A stretch of 64,000 nt of DNA from the NCBI GenBank assembly GCA_965222995.1, contig OZ244977.1, positions 3,730,627-3,794,626 on the forward strand. The letters are read 5' to 3'. Position numbers and translations under genes: made by a program. Under the pieces are notes generated by a model. That model ran no database searches, had not been told where the DNA came from, and saw only the letters and a program-made list of their open reading frames with translations. Numbering within the stretch: the stretch's first letter is position 1; each line of letters opens with the position of its first letter. Below, piece after piece: positions 53,786 to 61,659 of this stretch. The stretch comes from SB11 sp965222995 (lineage in GTDB: Bacteria > Bacteroidota > Bacteroidia > UBA8524).

Positions 53786-54007
53786 TTACAGTTCGTCAGG
53801 ATTGAAGAAATAATCATCATCCGTAGGATAATCAGGCCATACCTCCTCAATACTTTCAAACGGCTCGCCATCATCTTCCAATTCTTGCAAGTTCTCAATC
53901 ACCTCCAAGGGAGCTCCTGAACGTATCCCGTAGTCTATCAACTCGTCTTTCGTTGCAGGCCAAGGCGCATCGTCTAAGTAAGAGGCTAATTCTAGTGTCC
54001 AATACAT
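53786..54007 (-). CDS. DUF2795-domain small acidic protein
   Basis: A 73-residue, strongly acidic protein: MYWTLELASYLDDAPWPATKDELIDYGIRSGAPLEVIENL, then an acidic tail (EPFESIEEVWPDYPTDDDYFF). This is the DUF2795 family, typical of Bacteroidota and others, of unknown function. A -7 box TACTTTTG at 54031 lies upstream. Confidence 0.85.
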   Translation of the reverse strand: MYWTLELASYLDDAPWPATKDELIDYGIRSGAPLEVIENLQELEDDGEPFESIEEVWPDYPTDDDYFFNPDEL

Positions 54008-54030
54008 AGCTGTATCCTTTTAATTTCCCG

Positions 54031-54038
54031 CAAAAGTA
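54031..54038 (-). promoter_or_regulatory. -7 promoter box of the DUF2795 gene
   Basis: TACTTTTG on the minus strand, 23 bases upstream of the ATG at 54007, matches TAnnTTTG. Confidence 0.5.
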
Positions 54039-54190
54039 AAATTTTTTCGCACTTTTCAAACAAGTCTTTTCAAACATCTTTGATTAGCCTGTTGCAAAGC
54101 ACCACAAATAAACGATACTTAAAGCATCAATTACTTGTATTCGCTTAAAAAGCCAAATTTCACTAACATTGCGCTTTCTTTTACATACTA

Positions 54191-56242
54191 ATGGTTACAA
54201 AAGATATTCTTCTTCGTGCTTTTGAAATGATGTGCAATGCGCGTGCTATGGCCGATACTTACGATGCCAACCGCCAAATAACTAAATATGTACACTCTAC
54301 ATCTAAAGGGCATGAAGCTATACAAATGGCAACAGGTATGTTGCTAAAGCCTCATGATTATGCAGCCCCTTATTATCGTGATGAGGGAATGCTTTTAGGT
54401 ATGGGTATGACTCCCTATGAGTTGATGCTTCAATTACTGGCTAAAGCAGACGACCCTTTCTCAGGTGGGAGAACCTATTATGCACATCCTTCGCTTAACC
54501 GTTCCGATATGCCTAAAATGCCACACCAAAGTAGTGCAACGGGTATGCAGGCAATACCTGCTACGGGTATGGCACACGGGGTACAATATCTTGAAAGAAA
54601 AAATTTATTAACCAGCATAGAAAAACCTGTGGTTGTATGTTCTATTGGTGATGGTTCTATGACAGAAGGTGAAGTAGCTGAGGCTCAGCAAATGGCAGTT
54701 TTGGCAGAACTACCTATATTATATGTAGTGCAAGATAACGACTGGGGAATATCTGCCAGTGGTGATGAAATGCGTGCTATGGATGCTTATGAATATGCTG
54801 CAGGTTTTAAGGGGCTGAAACGCCAACGCATAGATGGTAGCGATTTTGTGGAATGCTATGAGCAAATAGGTAAAGCAATAGATTTTGTTCGCACTAAACG
54901 CAAGCCAATGTTGGTACACGCTAAAGTGCCTTTATTGGGGCATCATACTTCAGGGGTGCGAAAAGAGTGGTACAGGACTGATGAGGATTTAGGAAAGCAT
55001 ACTGAAACGGACCCTTTTCCAAGATTAAAAAAGCTTTTAGTAGAGCTTGGTGAAGAAGAAGCTGCCCTTGACAAAAAAATAGAAGAGGCAAAAGAATACA
55101 TTACTAAAGAGTTTGATAAAGCAGTAGCTGCACCTGACCCACACCCTTCTACACTGCTAGACCATGAGTTTGCACCAACTCCAATTACAGAAGAAAAAGG
55201 TGAACGTGAACCTGAGGGTAAAGAACCTGTGATAATGGTAGATGCGGCACTATTTGCCATGAATGAAATACTGCAAAAGCACCCTGAAGCATTGTTTTAC
55301 GGGCAAGATGTAGGTATACGTTTAGGCGGTGTATTTAGAGAAGCAGCAACTCTTGCAGAAAAATACGGAACGGATAGAGTATTTAATACTCCTATACAAG
55401 AGGCATATATAGTGGGGTCTACAGCGGGTATGAGTGCTGTAGGAGCAAAACCTATAGTAGAAATACAATTTGCAGATTATATATGGCCGGGGGTGAACCA
55501 ACTGGTTACAGAGCTTTCAAAATCGTGCTACCTTACTATGGGTAAATATCCTATTAGCTCGGTTATACGTATCCCAACCGGAGCTTATGGAGGAGGAGGC
55601 CCATATCATTCTGGCACAGTAGAATCTAGCATATTACCCATAAAGGGCATTAAGGTTATTTATCCAAGTAATGCAGCGGACATGAAAGGCTTATTAAAAG
55701 CTGCTTATTACGACCCTAACCCCGTAGTGTGTTTTGAGCACAAAGGTATTTACTGGAGTAAAGTACCCGGTACCGAAAAGGCCAAAACCATAGAACCTTC
55801 AGAAGATTATGTTATACCTTTAGGTAAGTCTCGTATAGCCTTAGAGGCTGATGAGGAAATGATAGAAAATGGTGAAAGCCTTACTATTATTACCTACGGT
55901 ATGGGAGTATATTGGGGCATGGCAGCCGCCAAACAGTATAAAGGGAAAATAGAGATTTTAGACTTGCGTACACTAAACCCTTGCGATGATGAAGGTATTT
56001 ATGAATCGGTAAAACGCCACGGTAAAGCCATTGTACTTACCGAAGAGACCTTGCATAACTCTTTTGCTGAAGCTATTGCAGGGCGTATAAGCAAAAACTG
56101 TTTCCAAAACTTAGATGCCCCAGTGCAAACCATTGGTGCGGCAAACATACCTGCAGTTCCCCTAAATATGGGTATGGAAAAAGAAATGCTTCCAAACGGA
56201 GAAAAAGTAACTGCTGTTATTGAGGAGTTACTAAACTACTAG
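54191..56242 (+). CDS. 2-oxoacid dehydrogenase E1 component, fused alpha and beta subunits
   Basis: A 683-residue protein. The alpha part (about 1-320) has the thiamine-diphosphate motif GDGSMTEGEVAEAQQMAVLA followed by ILYVVQDNDWGIS. The beta part (about 345-683) has VDAALFAMNEILQKHPEALFYGQD, FNTPIQEAYIVGSTAGMSAVG and RIPTGAYGGGGPYHSGTVES. In many bacteria these are separate genes. The enzyme decarboxylates a 2-oxoacid (pyruvate, branched-chain or 2-oxoisovalerate; not resolvable here) and acylates E2 lipoyl groups. No E2 or E3 gene is visible in the window. Confidence 0.93.
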   Translation: MVTKDILLRAFEMMCNARAMADTYDANRQITKYVHSTSKGHEAIQMATGMLLKPHDYAAPYYRDEGMLLGMGMTPYELMLQLLAKADDPFSGGRTYYAHPSLNRSDMPKMPHQSSATGMQAIPATGMAHGVQYLERKNLLTSIEKPVVVCSIGDGSMTEGEVAEAQQMAVLAELPILYVVQDNDWGISASGDEMRAMDAYEYAAGFKGLKRQRIDGSDFVECYEQIGKAIDFVRTKRKPMLVHAKVPLLGHHTSGVRKEWYRTDEDLGKHTETDPFPRLKKLLVELGEEEAALDKKIEEAKEYITKEFDKAVAAPDPHPSTLLDHEFAPTPITEEKGEREPEGKEPVIMVDAALFAMNEILQKHPEALFYGQDVGIRLGGVFREAATLAEKYGTDRVFNTPIQEAYIVGSTAGMSAVGAKPIVEIQFADYIWPGVNQLVTELSKSCYLTMGKYPISSVIRIPTGAYGGGGPYHSGTVESSILPIKGIKVIYPSNAADMKGLLKAAYYDPNPVVCFEHKGIYWSKVPGTEKAKTIEPSEDYVIPLGKSRIALEADEEMIENGESLTIITYGMGVYWGMAAAKQYKGKIEILDLRTLNPCDDEGIYESVKRHGKAIVLTEETLHNSFAEAIAGRISKNCFQNLDAPVQTIGAANIPAVPLNMGMEKEMLPNGEKVTAVIEELLNY

Positions 56243-56478
56243 TGAGTGGGTTATAACTACTATTCTTCTTGTTTATCTCACTGTAAGTAAAATTATTTCA
56301 ACTGTAAACCCGTTTACGGCTTTTTTACGACGATTTTTTGTGAGCTAAAAAATATACATTTTAGCCTTCCTTTCGTAACTTATTGATTATCAATTAAAAA
56401 ATTTTCATTTCTGATAAAAAAAATTGATTGCAATATTCAAACCCGCATCTACATTTGGATACTTTTTTATGAAAGAAA

Positions 56479-56913
56479 ATGAACATCAAAAAACTTAGCA
56501 CGCTGCTTGCGGTGCTTACCCTTTCGCTTGCCACTATGGCACAAAGTAAAATCTATTTTTGCGAGGAAGTATCTGAAACCGGTAAACCTATCGGAGTCTC
56601 TAACACAAAGGCAATAATTTATCCTGAAGACGGTGGAAGCCTTTATGTGCTTTACACTGCTACTCAACCTATAAAAGATAAAGAACTAAACGTAAAGGTT
56701 GAACTTAAAAATGCAAAAGGCGTTTACGAAGTAGTGCAGAATACCAAAGTTGAAACTGAAGTAGGGCAAAAATGGTTTACGTTCGACATTCAGCTGGATA
56801 AGATTGGTGATTACAAAATTACCGTTCAAACATTAGCAAAAGCAGATTTAGCTACAGGAACTGTAACTGCAACAGTAGTTGTTGAGGAAGAAATAGCTGA
56901 CTCTGAAGATTAA
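56479..56913 (+). CDS. Secreted protein of unknown function
   Basis: A 144-residue protein with a signal peptide (MNIKKLSTLLAVLTLSLATMAQ) and a beta-rich domain (SKIYFCEEVSETGKPIGV ... ELNVKVELKNAKGVYEV ... WFTFDIQLDKIGDYKITV), ending in an acidic tail. It does not match a family I recognise. It has its own terminator and no obvious operon partner. Confidence 0.7.
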   Translation: MNIKKLSTLLAVLTLSLATMAQSKIYFCEEVSETGKPIGVSNTKAIIYPEDGGSLYVLYTATQPIKDKELNVKVELKNAKGVYEVVQNTKVETEVGQKWFTFDIQLDKIGDYKITVQTLAKADLATGTVTATVVVEEEIADSED

Positions 56914-56938
56914 TTGACCATTCAAACTGATTTATAAT

Positions 56939-56963
56939 AAAACCCGCCAAAGGCGGGTTTTTT
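56939..56963 (+). terminator. Intrinsic terminator of the secreted-protein gene
   Basis: AAAACCCGCC (56939-56948), loop AAA, GGCGGGTTTT (56952-56961) form a 10-bp stem followed by more T. It starts 26 bases after the stop. Confidence 0.85.
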
Positions 56964-57092
56964 ATTTTCTTAATTTTGGTAGTAAAGTACACGAATAATA
57001 TGCCTGTAACTATCATAAAATAGATTTCCATAGGCATATATTAAGTTACTTTGGCAGGGATGCCAAAGCAACTCAAAAAAATGATTGTTTGC

Positions 57093-58388
57093 TTATTGCT
57101 TTACTAACCGCTTAGTAATAGCCCCTTTATCGGTACTTACAGACACTATGTAAACACCTTTAGCAAAACCAGAAACATCTAAGGTATAAACACTCCAAGA
57201 TTGGTTATTACTAATTGAGTAATTATACACTTGCTTACCCGAAATATCATATATATTAACTGCTGTTGGTGTAGCAGTGTTATTTAGTGTTGTTATGGTA
57301 ATTTGGTTTTGAGCAGGATTAGGATATATATTTAAAGAAACTTGAGAATCAAGTTCTTTAATTGAAACAGTATTGTCAGTATTTTCAACTAGCTCAGTAT
57401 TAAAAACAACTTTACCGTTGGCAGAGCCGCCAAAATCAGTAAACCACAATTTATAAATTTTAGTGTTTACTATTTTATTTCCTACAATAGAATCTACTTT
57501 TATAAAATATGCAGTACTATCTTCAATTGTAGTTCCGTTTGGTCCCGCATTTTTCCAATTATAACCTATAGTGTTTATTTTATGGCTGTAGTTACTATTA
57601 TTAACAGGTTTAGTCAAATCTTTAGTGGGCAACCCTGTTGCTTTAAATATTTCAACATTCACATTATGCAATACACCTGTAACTTGGTAATATGGAAACT
57701 GAGGGTTCATTAAATCTGCCCAATATCGTGTAAATGTAATATCCCAACTATTAGTACTGTTATCGGGCTCACGACTAAGCTCTTTATTGTCTCGTAAACT
57801 GTAGTAGGCAAAAGTCTTGCCTTCGTAGTTTTTATCTTCAATAGTAACAGACTTTTCGTTACTACCATCTATATCTGCATACTTAAACTTCCAAACTCTA
57901 ACCCCGGAAGCAGACTTACGCTGTTCGATAATTAATTTCTTAAACGAAGTAGGTTCTAAAAATGCTGCTTGGGAGAACCCTATTAAATAGATTTTATTAC
58001 CTGTAATTTCTCCGGAATTAGTGTAGGTTCCCCACGAGTATGAAGGATGTGAATAAGGTTCTAAATTAAATGCACCATACCACCAAGAGCTATCGGTATT
58101 GTATAGTTTTACCCAATTAGTACTCCAACCGGTAGTATCTAGTGTGGCCCAGTCGCTAACCCCAACTTTAGGGTATTCGTAAACTCTTATGCCATTGCTA
58201 TAATTTGCTCTTATGGCGAAGAATCGCTTGTCAAAACTGGCAACTGTAGAAAAGGCTAAATCCCAGTTTTTAATGGGCTCCGCCTTTACTTGTCCTAACG
58301 ATAGTTTGTAATAAACTTCGTTTTCATAATTAGCTCCCATGAATATGGAATCTGCTTTTTGGGCATGAATATGCCATGATGCCACCAA
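57093..58388 (-). CDS. HmuY-like protein with T9SS type A sorting domain
   Basis: The frame opens at TTG 58388, but the encoded signal peptide continues upstream to about 58418 as I-K-K-L-F-S-T-L-A-I-L-V-A-S-W-H-I-H-A-Q. The real start would therefore be a non-standard ATA or ATC, or a mis-read base. The body (431 residues from 58388) repeats W-D-L/I-A/T-F motifs (NWDLAFSTVASFDKRF, SWDITFTRYWADL) with YPY-Q-V-T-G-V-L, resembling HmuY-type heme-binding beta proteins, though heme ligands cannot be assigned. The C-terminus is a T9SS type A domain (NIYPNPAQNQITI ... KGVYIVSVSTDKGAITKRLVK). It is probably secreted to the surface. Confidence 0.78.
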   Translation of the reverse strand: MVASWHIHAQKADSIFMGANYENEVYYKLSLGQVKAEPIKNWDLAFSTVASFDKRFFAIRANYSNGIRVYEYPKVGVSDWATLDTTGWSTNWVKLYNTDSSWWYGAFNLEPYSHPSYSWGTYTNSGEITGNKIYLIGFSQAAFLEPTSFKKLIIEQRKSASGVRVWKFKYADIDGSNEKSVTIEDKNYEGKTFAYYSLRDNKELSREPDNSTNSWDITFTRYWADLMNPQFPYYQVTGVLHNVNVEIFKATGLPTKDLTKPVNNSNYSHKINTIGYNWKNAGPNGTTIEDSTAYFIKVDSIVGNKIVNTKIYKLWFTDFGGSANGKVVFNTELVENTDNTVSIKELDSQVSLNIYPNPAQNQITITTLNNTATPTAVNIYDISGKQVYNYSISNNQSWSVYTLDVSGFAKGVYIVSVSTDKGAITKRLVKQ

Positions 58389-58487
58389 AATGGCAAGGGT
58401 AGAAAATAATTTTTTTATGATGTTCTTTTACAATTCTGGTAGCAAAGAAAGAGAAACTTATTGTTTGAAATCATTCTAAATAATGAT

Positions 58488-58569
58488 ATGACAAAAGAAT
58501 GACATTAATAGTAACCGATGTTACACCATTAAATCTTAAAAAATGACAATCGAAATAGAAAAAATGACA
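58488..58569 (-). promoter_or_regulatory. TGTCAT repeats upstream of the HmuY-like gene
   Basis: ATGACA on the plus strand (TGTCAT toward the HmuY-like gene) occurs at 58488, 58499, 58543 and 58564, with spacings of 11, 44 and 21 bases. The 58488/58499 pair has the exact 11-bp direct-repeat spacing of Pho boxes and is oriented toward the gene. The region is AT-rich, so the other two copies may be chance. Confidence 0.4.
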
Positions 58570-58633
58570 AAAAACTTACATAAACTTGTAATGGGGTAAG
58601 GGTAGTTATACCATTCCCTCTTTTTACAATTCT

Positions 58634-58660
58634 AAGGCACGGTGAAAACTGTGCCTTTTT
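58634..58660 (+). terminator. Orphan intrinsic terminator between divergent genes
   Basis: AAGGCACGGT, loop GAAA, ACTGTGCCTT form a 10-bp stem (one G-U) with a GNRA tetraloop, followed by T5. It sits in the divergent region between the HmuY-like gene and the exonuclease III gene, with no coding gene ending upstream on the plus strand. It must end either a small RNA or a leader transcript. Confidence 0.75.
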
Positions 58661-58674
58661 AATTTATGATTGTG

Positions 58675-58682
58675 TACTTTTG
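58675..58682 (+). promoter_or_regulatory. -7 promoter box of exonuclease III gene
   Basis: TACTTTTG, 5 bases before the ATG at 58688, matches TAnnTTTG. It lies downstream of the orphan terminator, so the exonuclease gene has its own promoter. Confidence 0.55.
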
Positions 58683-58687
58683 GCACT

Positions 58688-59458
58688 ATGGTAAAAATAG
58701 TAACCTATAACGTTAACGGAATACGTGCAGCAGTAGGAAAAGACCTTACGGGATGGTTAAAGCAAGAACAGCCTGATATAGTTTGCTTTCAAGAAATAAA
58801 AGCAGATATGACTAAAATACCCGCGCCTTTGTTTGATGATTTAGGATATAAAAATTATTGGTATCCTGCAGAGCGTAAAGGGTATAGTGGAGTGGCTATT
58901 TTAAGCAAAGAAGAGCCTAAAAATGTGGTATATGGCTGTGGCAATGAGCAGTATGATTTTGAAGGGCGCGTAATCCGTACTGATTATGAAGGATATTCTG
59001 TATTGTGTGCCTACCACCCCAGTGGTAGTAGCGGAGAAGACCGCCAAGCTTTTAAAATGTTATGGCTGGAGTTTTTCTTACGTTATGTAAATGAGTTACG
59101 CAAAGAAATACCTAACCTAATCCTAGTAGGGGATTATAATATTTGCCGTGAACCTATTGATATTCATGACCCGGTGAGTAATAAAAACAGTAGTGGTTTC
59201 TTGCCCGAAGAGCGTGAGTGGTTTGCCCGCTTTTTAGATGAGGGTTATGTAGACACCTTTCGCCATGTAAATGGGGATATACCCGACCAATATACGTGGT
59301 GGAGTTTTAGGGCAAATGCCAGAGCCAGAAACAAAGGCTGGCGTATTGACTATGTGGTAGTGAACGATGAGTTGAAAGGCAAGGTAGTAGACAGCAAAAT
59401 ATTGCCCGATGCCAAGCATAGCGACCACTGCCCTATGTATACCACTTTTGATTTGTAA
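58688..59458 (+). CDS. xth: Exodeoxyribonuclease III (AP endonuclease)
   Basis: A 256-residue enzyme of the EEP fold starting MVKIVTYNVNGIRAAV. The catalytic blocks are FQEIKAD, YHPSGSSGEDRQAF, LVGDYNICREPIDI, WSFRANARARNKGWRIDYV and the C-terminal SDHCPMYTTF. It cleaves abasic sites and trims 3' ends in base-excision repair. It converges on the TetR gene with no gap. Confidence 0.95.
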   Translation: MVKIVTYNVNGIRAAVGKDLTGWLKQEQPDIVCFQEIKADMTKIPAPLFDDLGYKNYWYPAERKGYSGVAILSKEEPKNVVYGCGNEQYDFEGRVIRTDYEGYSVLCAYHPSGSSGEDRQAFKMLWLEFFLRYVNELRKEIPNLILVGDYNICREPIDIHDPVSNKNSSGFLPEEREWFARFLDEGYVDTFRHVNGDIPDQYTWWSFRANARARNKGWRIDYVVVNDELKGKVVDSKILPDAKHSDHCPMYTTFDL

Positions 59459-60043
59459 TTAGTTTTCTATTGCTGCTAGCGTTAGTGTAGCAATATCAGA
59501 AAGACTTTTTTTGTCTGCTCCGTTTTTGGCAGCTACACGCATACCAATAATAGAGTTATAAATAAACTTTGCTTGTTGTTTGGGTGTATGCCTTCTATTT
59601 ATCTCTCCTTTTTCTTGTCCAACTTCTAAAAGATGGGCAAAGGCATTCTCCAATTGTTTAGTATTAGCGCAAGTAAGTCCACCCACTTTTTTATTTGTGG
59701 GGGATAGCTCCACCACCGTGTTCACCATAAAACATCCTTTTTTGTCTTTATCAGCTATACTTGAGTTAATGGTGTAGCTAAACACATTTTGGATTTCTTT
59801 TAAAGGAGTTTTCGATTTCATTAGCATCTCTACCATGCTATCAGCTTCATCTATCTTGTAGGCTTCTAGGGCTTTATAAAAAAGGGCTTCTTTATCACCA
59901 TAAGTTTCATACATGCTTGAGCGACTGATACCCAAACCATCTACCAAGTCTTTCATAGAGGTAGCATTATACCCTTTCTTCCAAAAGATATCTCTTGCTT
60001 TTTCAAGCACTTGCACCTCATTAAACTCTCTTATTCTTGCCAT
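59459..60043 (-). CDS. TetR/AcrR-family repressor
   Basis: A 194-residue protein starting MARIREFNEVQVLEKA. The N-terminal HTH reads ARDIFWKKGYNATSMKDLVDGLGISRSSMYETYGDKEALF, the standard TetR pattern. The C-terminal ligand domain is of the C-terminal TetR_C type seen in regulators of small SDR or NADH:flavin genes. The upstream frame to 60076 is rejected in favour of the ATG at 60043. Palindromes at 60089, 60908 and 60936 are probable operators. It is probably a repressor of the SDR gene and of itself. Confidence 0.9.
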   Translation of the reverse strand: MARIREFNEVQVLEKARDIFWKKGYNATSMKDLVDGLGISRSSMYETYGDKEALFYKALEAYKIDEADSMVEMLMKSKTPLKEIQNVFSYTINSSIADKDKKGCFMVNTVVELSPTNKKVGGLTCANTKQLENAFAHLLEVGQEKGEINRRHTPKQQAKFIYNSIIGMRVAAKNGADKKSLSDIATLTLAAIEN

Positions 60044-60088
60044 AACAAAAAGTAGCTTTGCTATAATATACAACAAAGCTACTTAATC

Positions 60089-60104
60089 TGGAACATTCGT
60101 TCCA
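60089..60104. promoter_or_regulatory. TetR-type operator 1, upstream of the TetR gene
   Basis: TGGAACATTCGTTCCA is a 16-bp palindrome (6-bp arms, 4-base spacer) 46 bases upstream of the TetR ATG. It shares the GGAAC-N4-GTTCC form with operator 2. Confidence 0.7.
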
Positions 60105-60122
60105 AAATTCTTCAAAAATTTT

Positions 60123-60884
60123 TTACCCTAATAGTGGGTTAAGGTTTACACCTCCATCAATTACATATTCAGAGCCTGTGATGTATGAAGCATCGTCTGA
60201 TGAAAGGAAAGAAACCAGTTTACCCACTTCGGTGGCATTTCCAAATCTTTTAAGCGGCACACGGTTACCCATAGCTTGCCCAAATTCGTTTACAGCTTCT
60301 TGAGGCATTCCTATTTTGCCAAATAATGGAGTTTCAACAGGCCCAGGAGATACTGCATTCACTCTGATTTTCTTAGGAGACAACTCATAAGCAGCTGTAC
60401 GCATTACAGAGTTTAAGCCTGCTTTGCTCGCTGCGTAGGCTAAAGTGTTCGGCATACCTGTGTGTGCGTTTACTGATGACAGGAATGTTACTGATGAACC
60501 TTCTTTTAGTAAGGGTAAAAACTTTTGTAGGGTAAATACAGCCCCTTTAAGGTTAATATCCATTATGTTGTCGTAATCTTCTTCTTGAAGGTGCTCAATA
60601 GGAACAAATATGGCCACCCCTGCATTAATAAAAAGCGTATCAATAGTACTGTGTTGCTCTTTAACCTTAGCCACCAAGTTGTCAATATCACTTAGGTTAG
60701 ATTGGCTTGCTGTAATACCCACAGTGCCATTTTCCAGTTTTGCTGCAGCCTCTTGCACAGCATCAGCTCTTCTACCAGTTATAATAACTTTTGCACCTCT
60801 TTTAATTAATTCTTCGGCAGTTGCATAACCGATTCCGCTATTACCTCCTGTAACAACGGCTACTTTGTTTGTTAAATCTGACAT
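60123..60884 (-). CDS. SDR-family oxidoreductase
   Basis: A 253-residue short-chain dehydrogenase. The NAD(P)-binding motif is VAVVTGGNSGIGYATAEELI, the structural motif NAGVAIF, and the catalytic Ser-Tyr-Lys lie in SSVNAH and YAASKAGLNSVMR (Tyr and Lys four residues apart). The C-terminal region VSPGPVETPLFG and SSDDASYITGSEYVIDGGV is typical of classical SDRs. The substrate is unknown. It is on the same strand as the TetR gene, with operators before both. Confidence 0.92.
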   Translation of the reverse strand: MSDLTNKVAVVTGGNSGIGYATAEELIKRGAKVIITGRRADAVQEAAAKLENGTVGITASQSNLSDIDNLVAKVKEQHSTIDTLFINAGVAIFVPIEHLQEEDYDNIMDINLKGAVFTLQKFLPLLKEGSSVTFLSSVNAHTGMPNTLAYAASKAGLNSVMRTAAYELSPKKIRVNAVSPGPVETPLFGKIGMPQEAVNEFGQAMGNRVPLKRFGNATEVGKLVSFLSSDDASYITGSEYVIDGGVNLNPLLG

Positions 60885-60907
60885 TTTTTATGTTTAAAAT
60901 CTATTTT

Positions 60908-60921
60908 GGAACGTTCGTTCC
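60908..60921. promoter_or_regulatory. TetR-type operator 2, upstream of the SDR gene
   Basis: GGAACGTTCGTTCC is a near-perfect 14-bp palindrome 24 bases upstream of the SDR ATG, and one base downstream of the -7 box at 60923. Confidence 0.7.
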
Positions 60922-60922
60922 G

Positions 60923-60930
60923 CAAAGGTA
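60923..60930 (-). promoter_or_regulatory. -7 promoter box of the SDR gene
   Basis: TACCTTTG on the minus strand lies between operators 2 and 3, so repressor on either would block RNA polymerase. It matches TAnnTTTG. Confidence 0.6.
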
Positions 60931-60935
60931 TATGA

Positions 60936-60957
60936 TTCTGGAACAATCATTCCAGAA
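60936..60957. promoter_or_regulatory. TetR-type operator 3, upstream of the SDR gene
   Basis: The 20-base core TCTGGAACAATCATTCCAGA, extended by one T/A pair on each side, has GGAA/TTCC half-sites. It lies in the -33 region of the SDR promoter. Confidence 0.7.
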
Positions 60958-60971
60958 TTATTGAAAAAAAT

Positions 60972-61598
60972 TTAGCTCAACGTATAAAACTCAACTTTTT
61001 CAGTGTTGTGAGACCGCACCACACCTGCTGAAATAAGGTTGACCAATATTTTAGTAGCTCTGTGTCGAGAGATGTTTAGCATTTTACAATACTGCTTAAG
61101 CGTGATACGTTCATTTTTTGAAAGATAGTCTAGTAGGGCTTTTTCTTTACTGGTGTATTTTATAAAAGTCTCCTTTTGTGAAGCTTCCCGTTTCAACACA
61201 TCTACTACTATTTTGCTGGCTGAAAGGCTTTTGTCTTTCACACGTATATATACCCACCATTTACCATCATCGCCTTTAGCTGCATAGGGTTTGTCTGTTC
61301 CTTCCGGAATAATAGCCTCTAAGATTACTTTGCCTTCCAACTCGTGTTCAATAATTTCAAGTTCAAGGGTCGGCTTACAGTAGAAATCGGCAGCAAGGCC
61401 CAACATATATTTCTCGTCCTCGGTGCGTATACCTGCAATGCTCTTATTATCACGCACCCCCACCAATAACCGCCCGCCTTTTCTGTTAGCAAAAGAAACT
61501 ATGGTTTTGGCAATTTTTGCAACACTACTAATCTCTTGTTTAAAATCAAGTTCCTCGTTTTCTCCCCTTTGTATCAAGTACCGCAAGTCTTTCTTCAT
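60972..61598 (-). CDS. AlbA_2 (Schlafen-type) domain protein with C-terminal HTH
   Basis: A 208-residue protein starting MKKDLRYLIQRGENEELDFKQ, the usual opening of the AlbA_2 domain. The core IVSFANRKGGRLLVGVRDNKSIAGI has the conserved glycine block, and a central strand ends with WWVYIRVKDKSLSA. A winged HTH covers about 150-208 (NERITLKQYCKMLNISRHRATKIL). AlbA_2 domains occur in putative regulators and some defence proteins; no partner gene is evident. It starts at ATG 61598. Confidence 0.85.
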   Translation of the reverse strand: MKKDLRYLIQRGENEELDFKQEISSVAKIAKTIVSFANRKGGRLLVGVRDNKSIAGIRTEDEKYMLGLAADFYCKPTLELEIIEHELEGKVILEAIIPEGTDKPYAAKGDDGKWWVYIRVKDKSLSASKIVVDVLKREASQKETFIKYTSKEKALLDYLSKNERITLKQYCKMLNISRHRATKILVNLISAGVVRSHNTEKVEFYTLS

Positions 61599-61659
61599 GT
61601 AACTCAATAATAATTATTCTACACTAGTTTTCTGCTATATTAGAACTCTAACTTACCAA

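Noticed and set aside
58543..58599. 18-codon frame (MTIEIEKMTKNLHKLVMG) before the orphan terminator
   Set aside because: Too short to support as a gene; its ATGACA start is one of the repeated motifs of that AT-rich stretch. A small RNA is the more likely product, if any.
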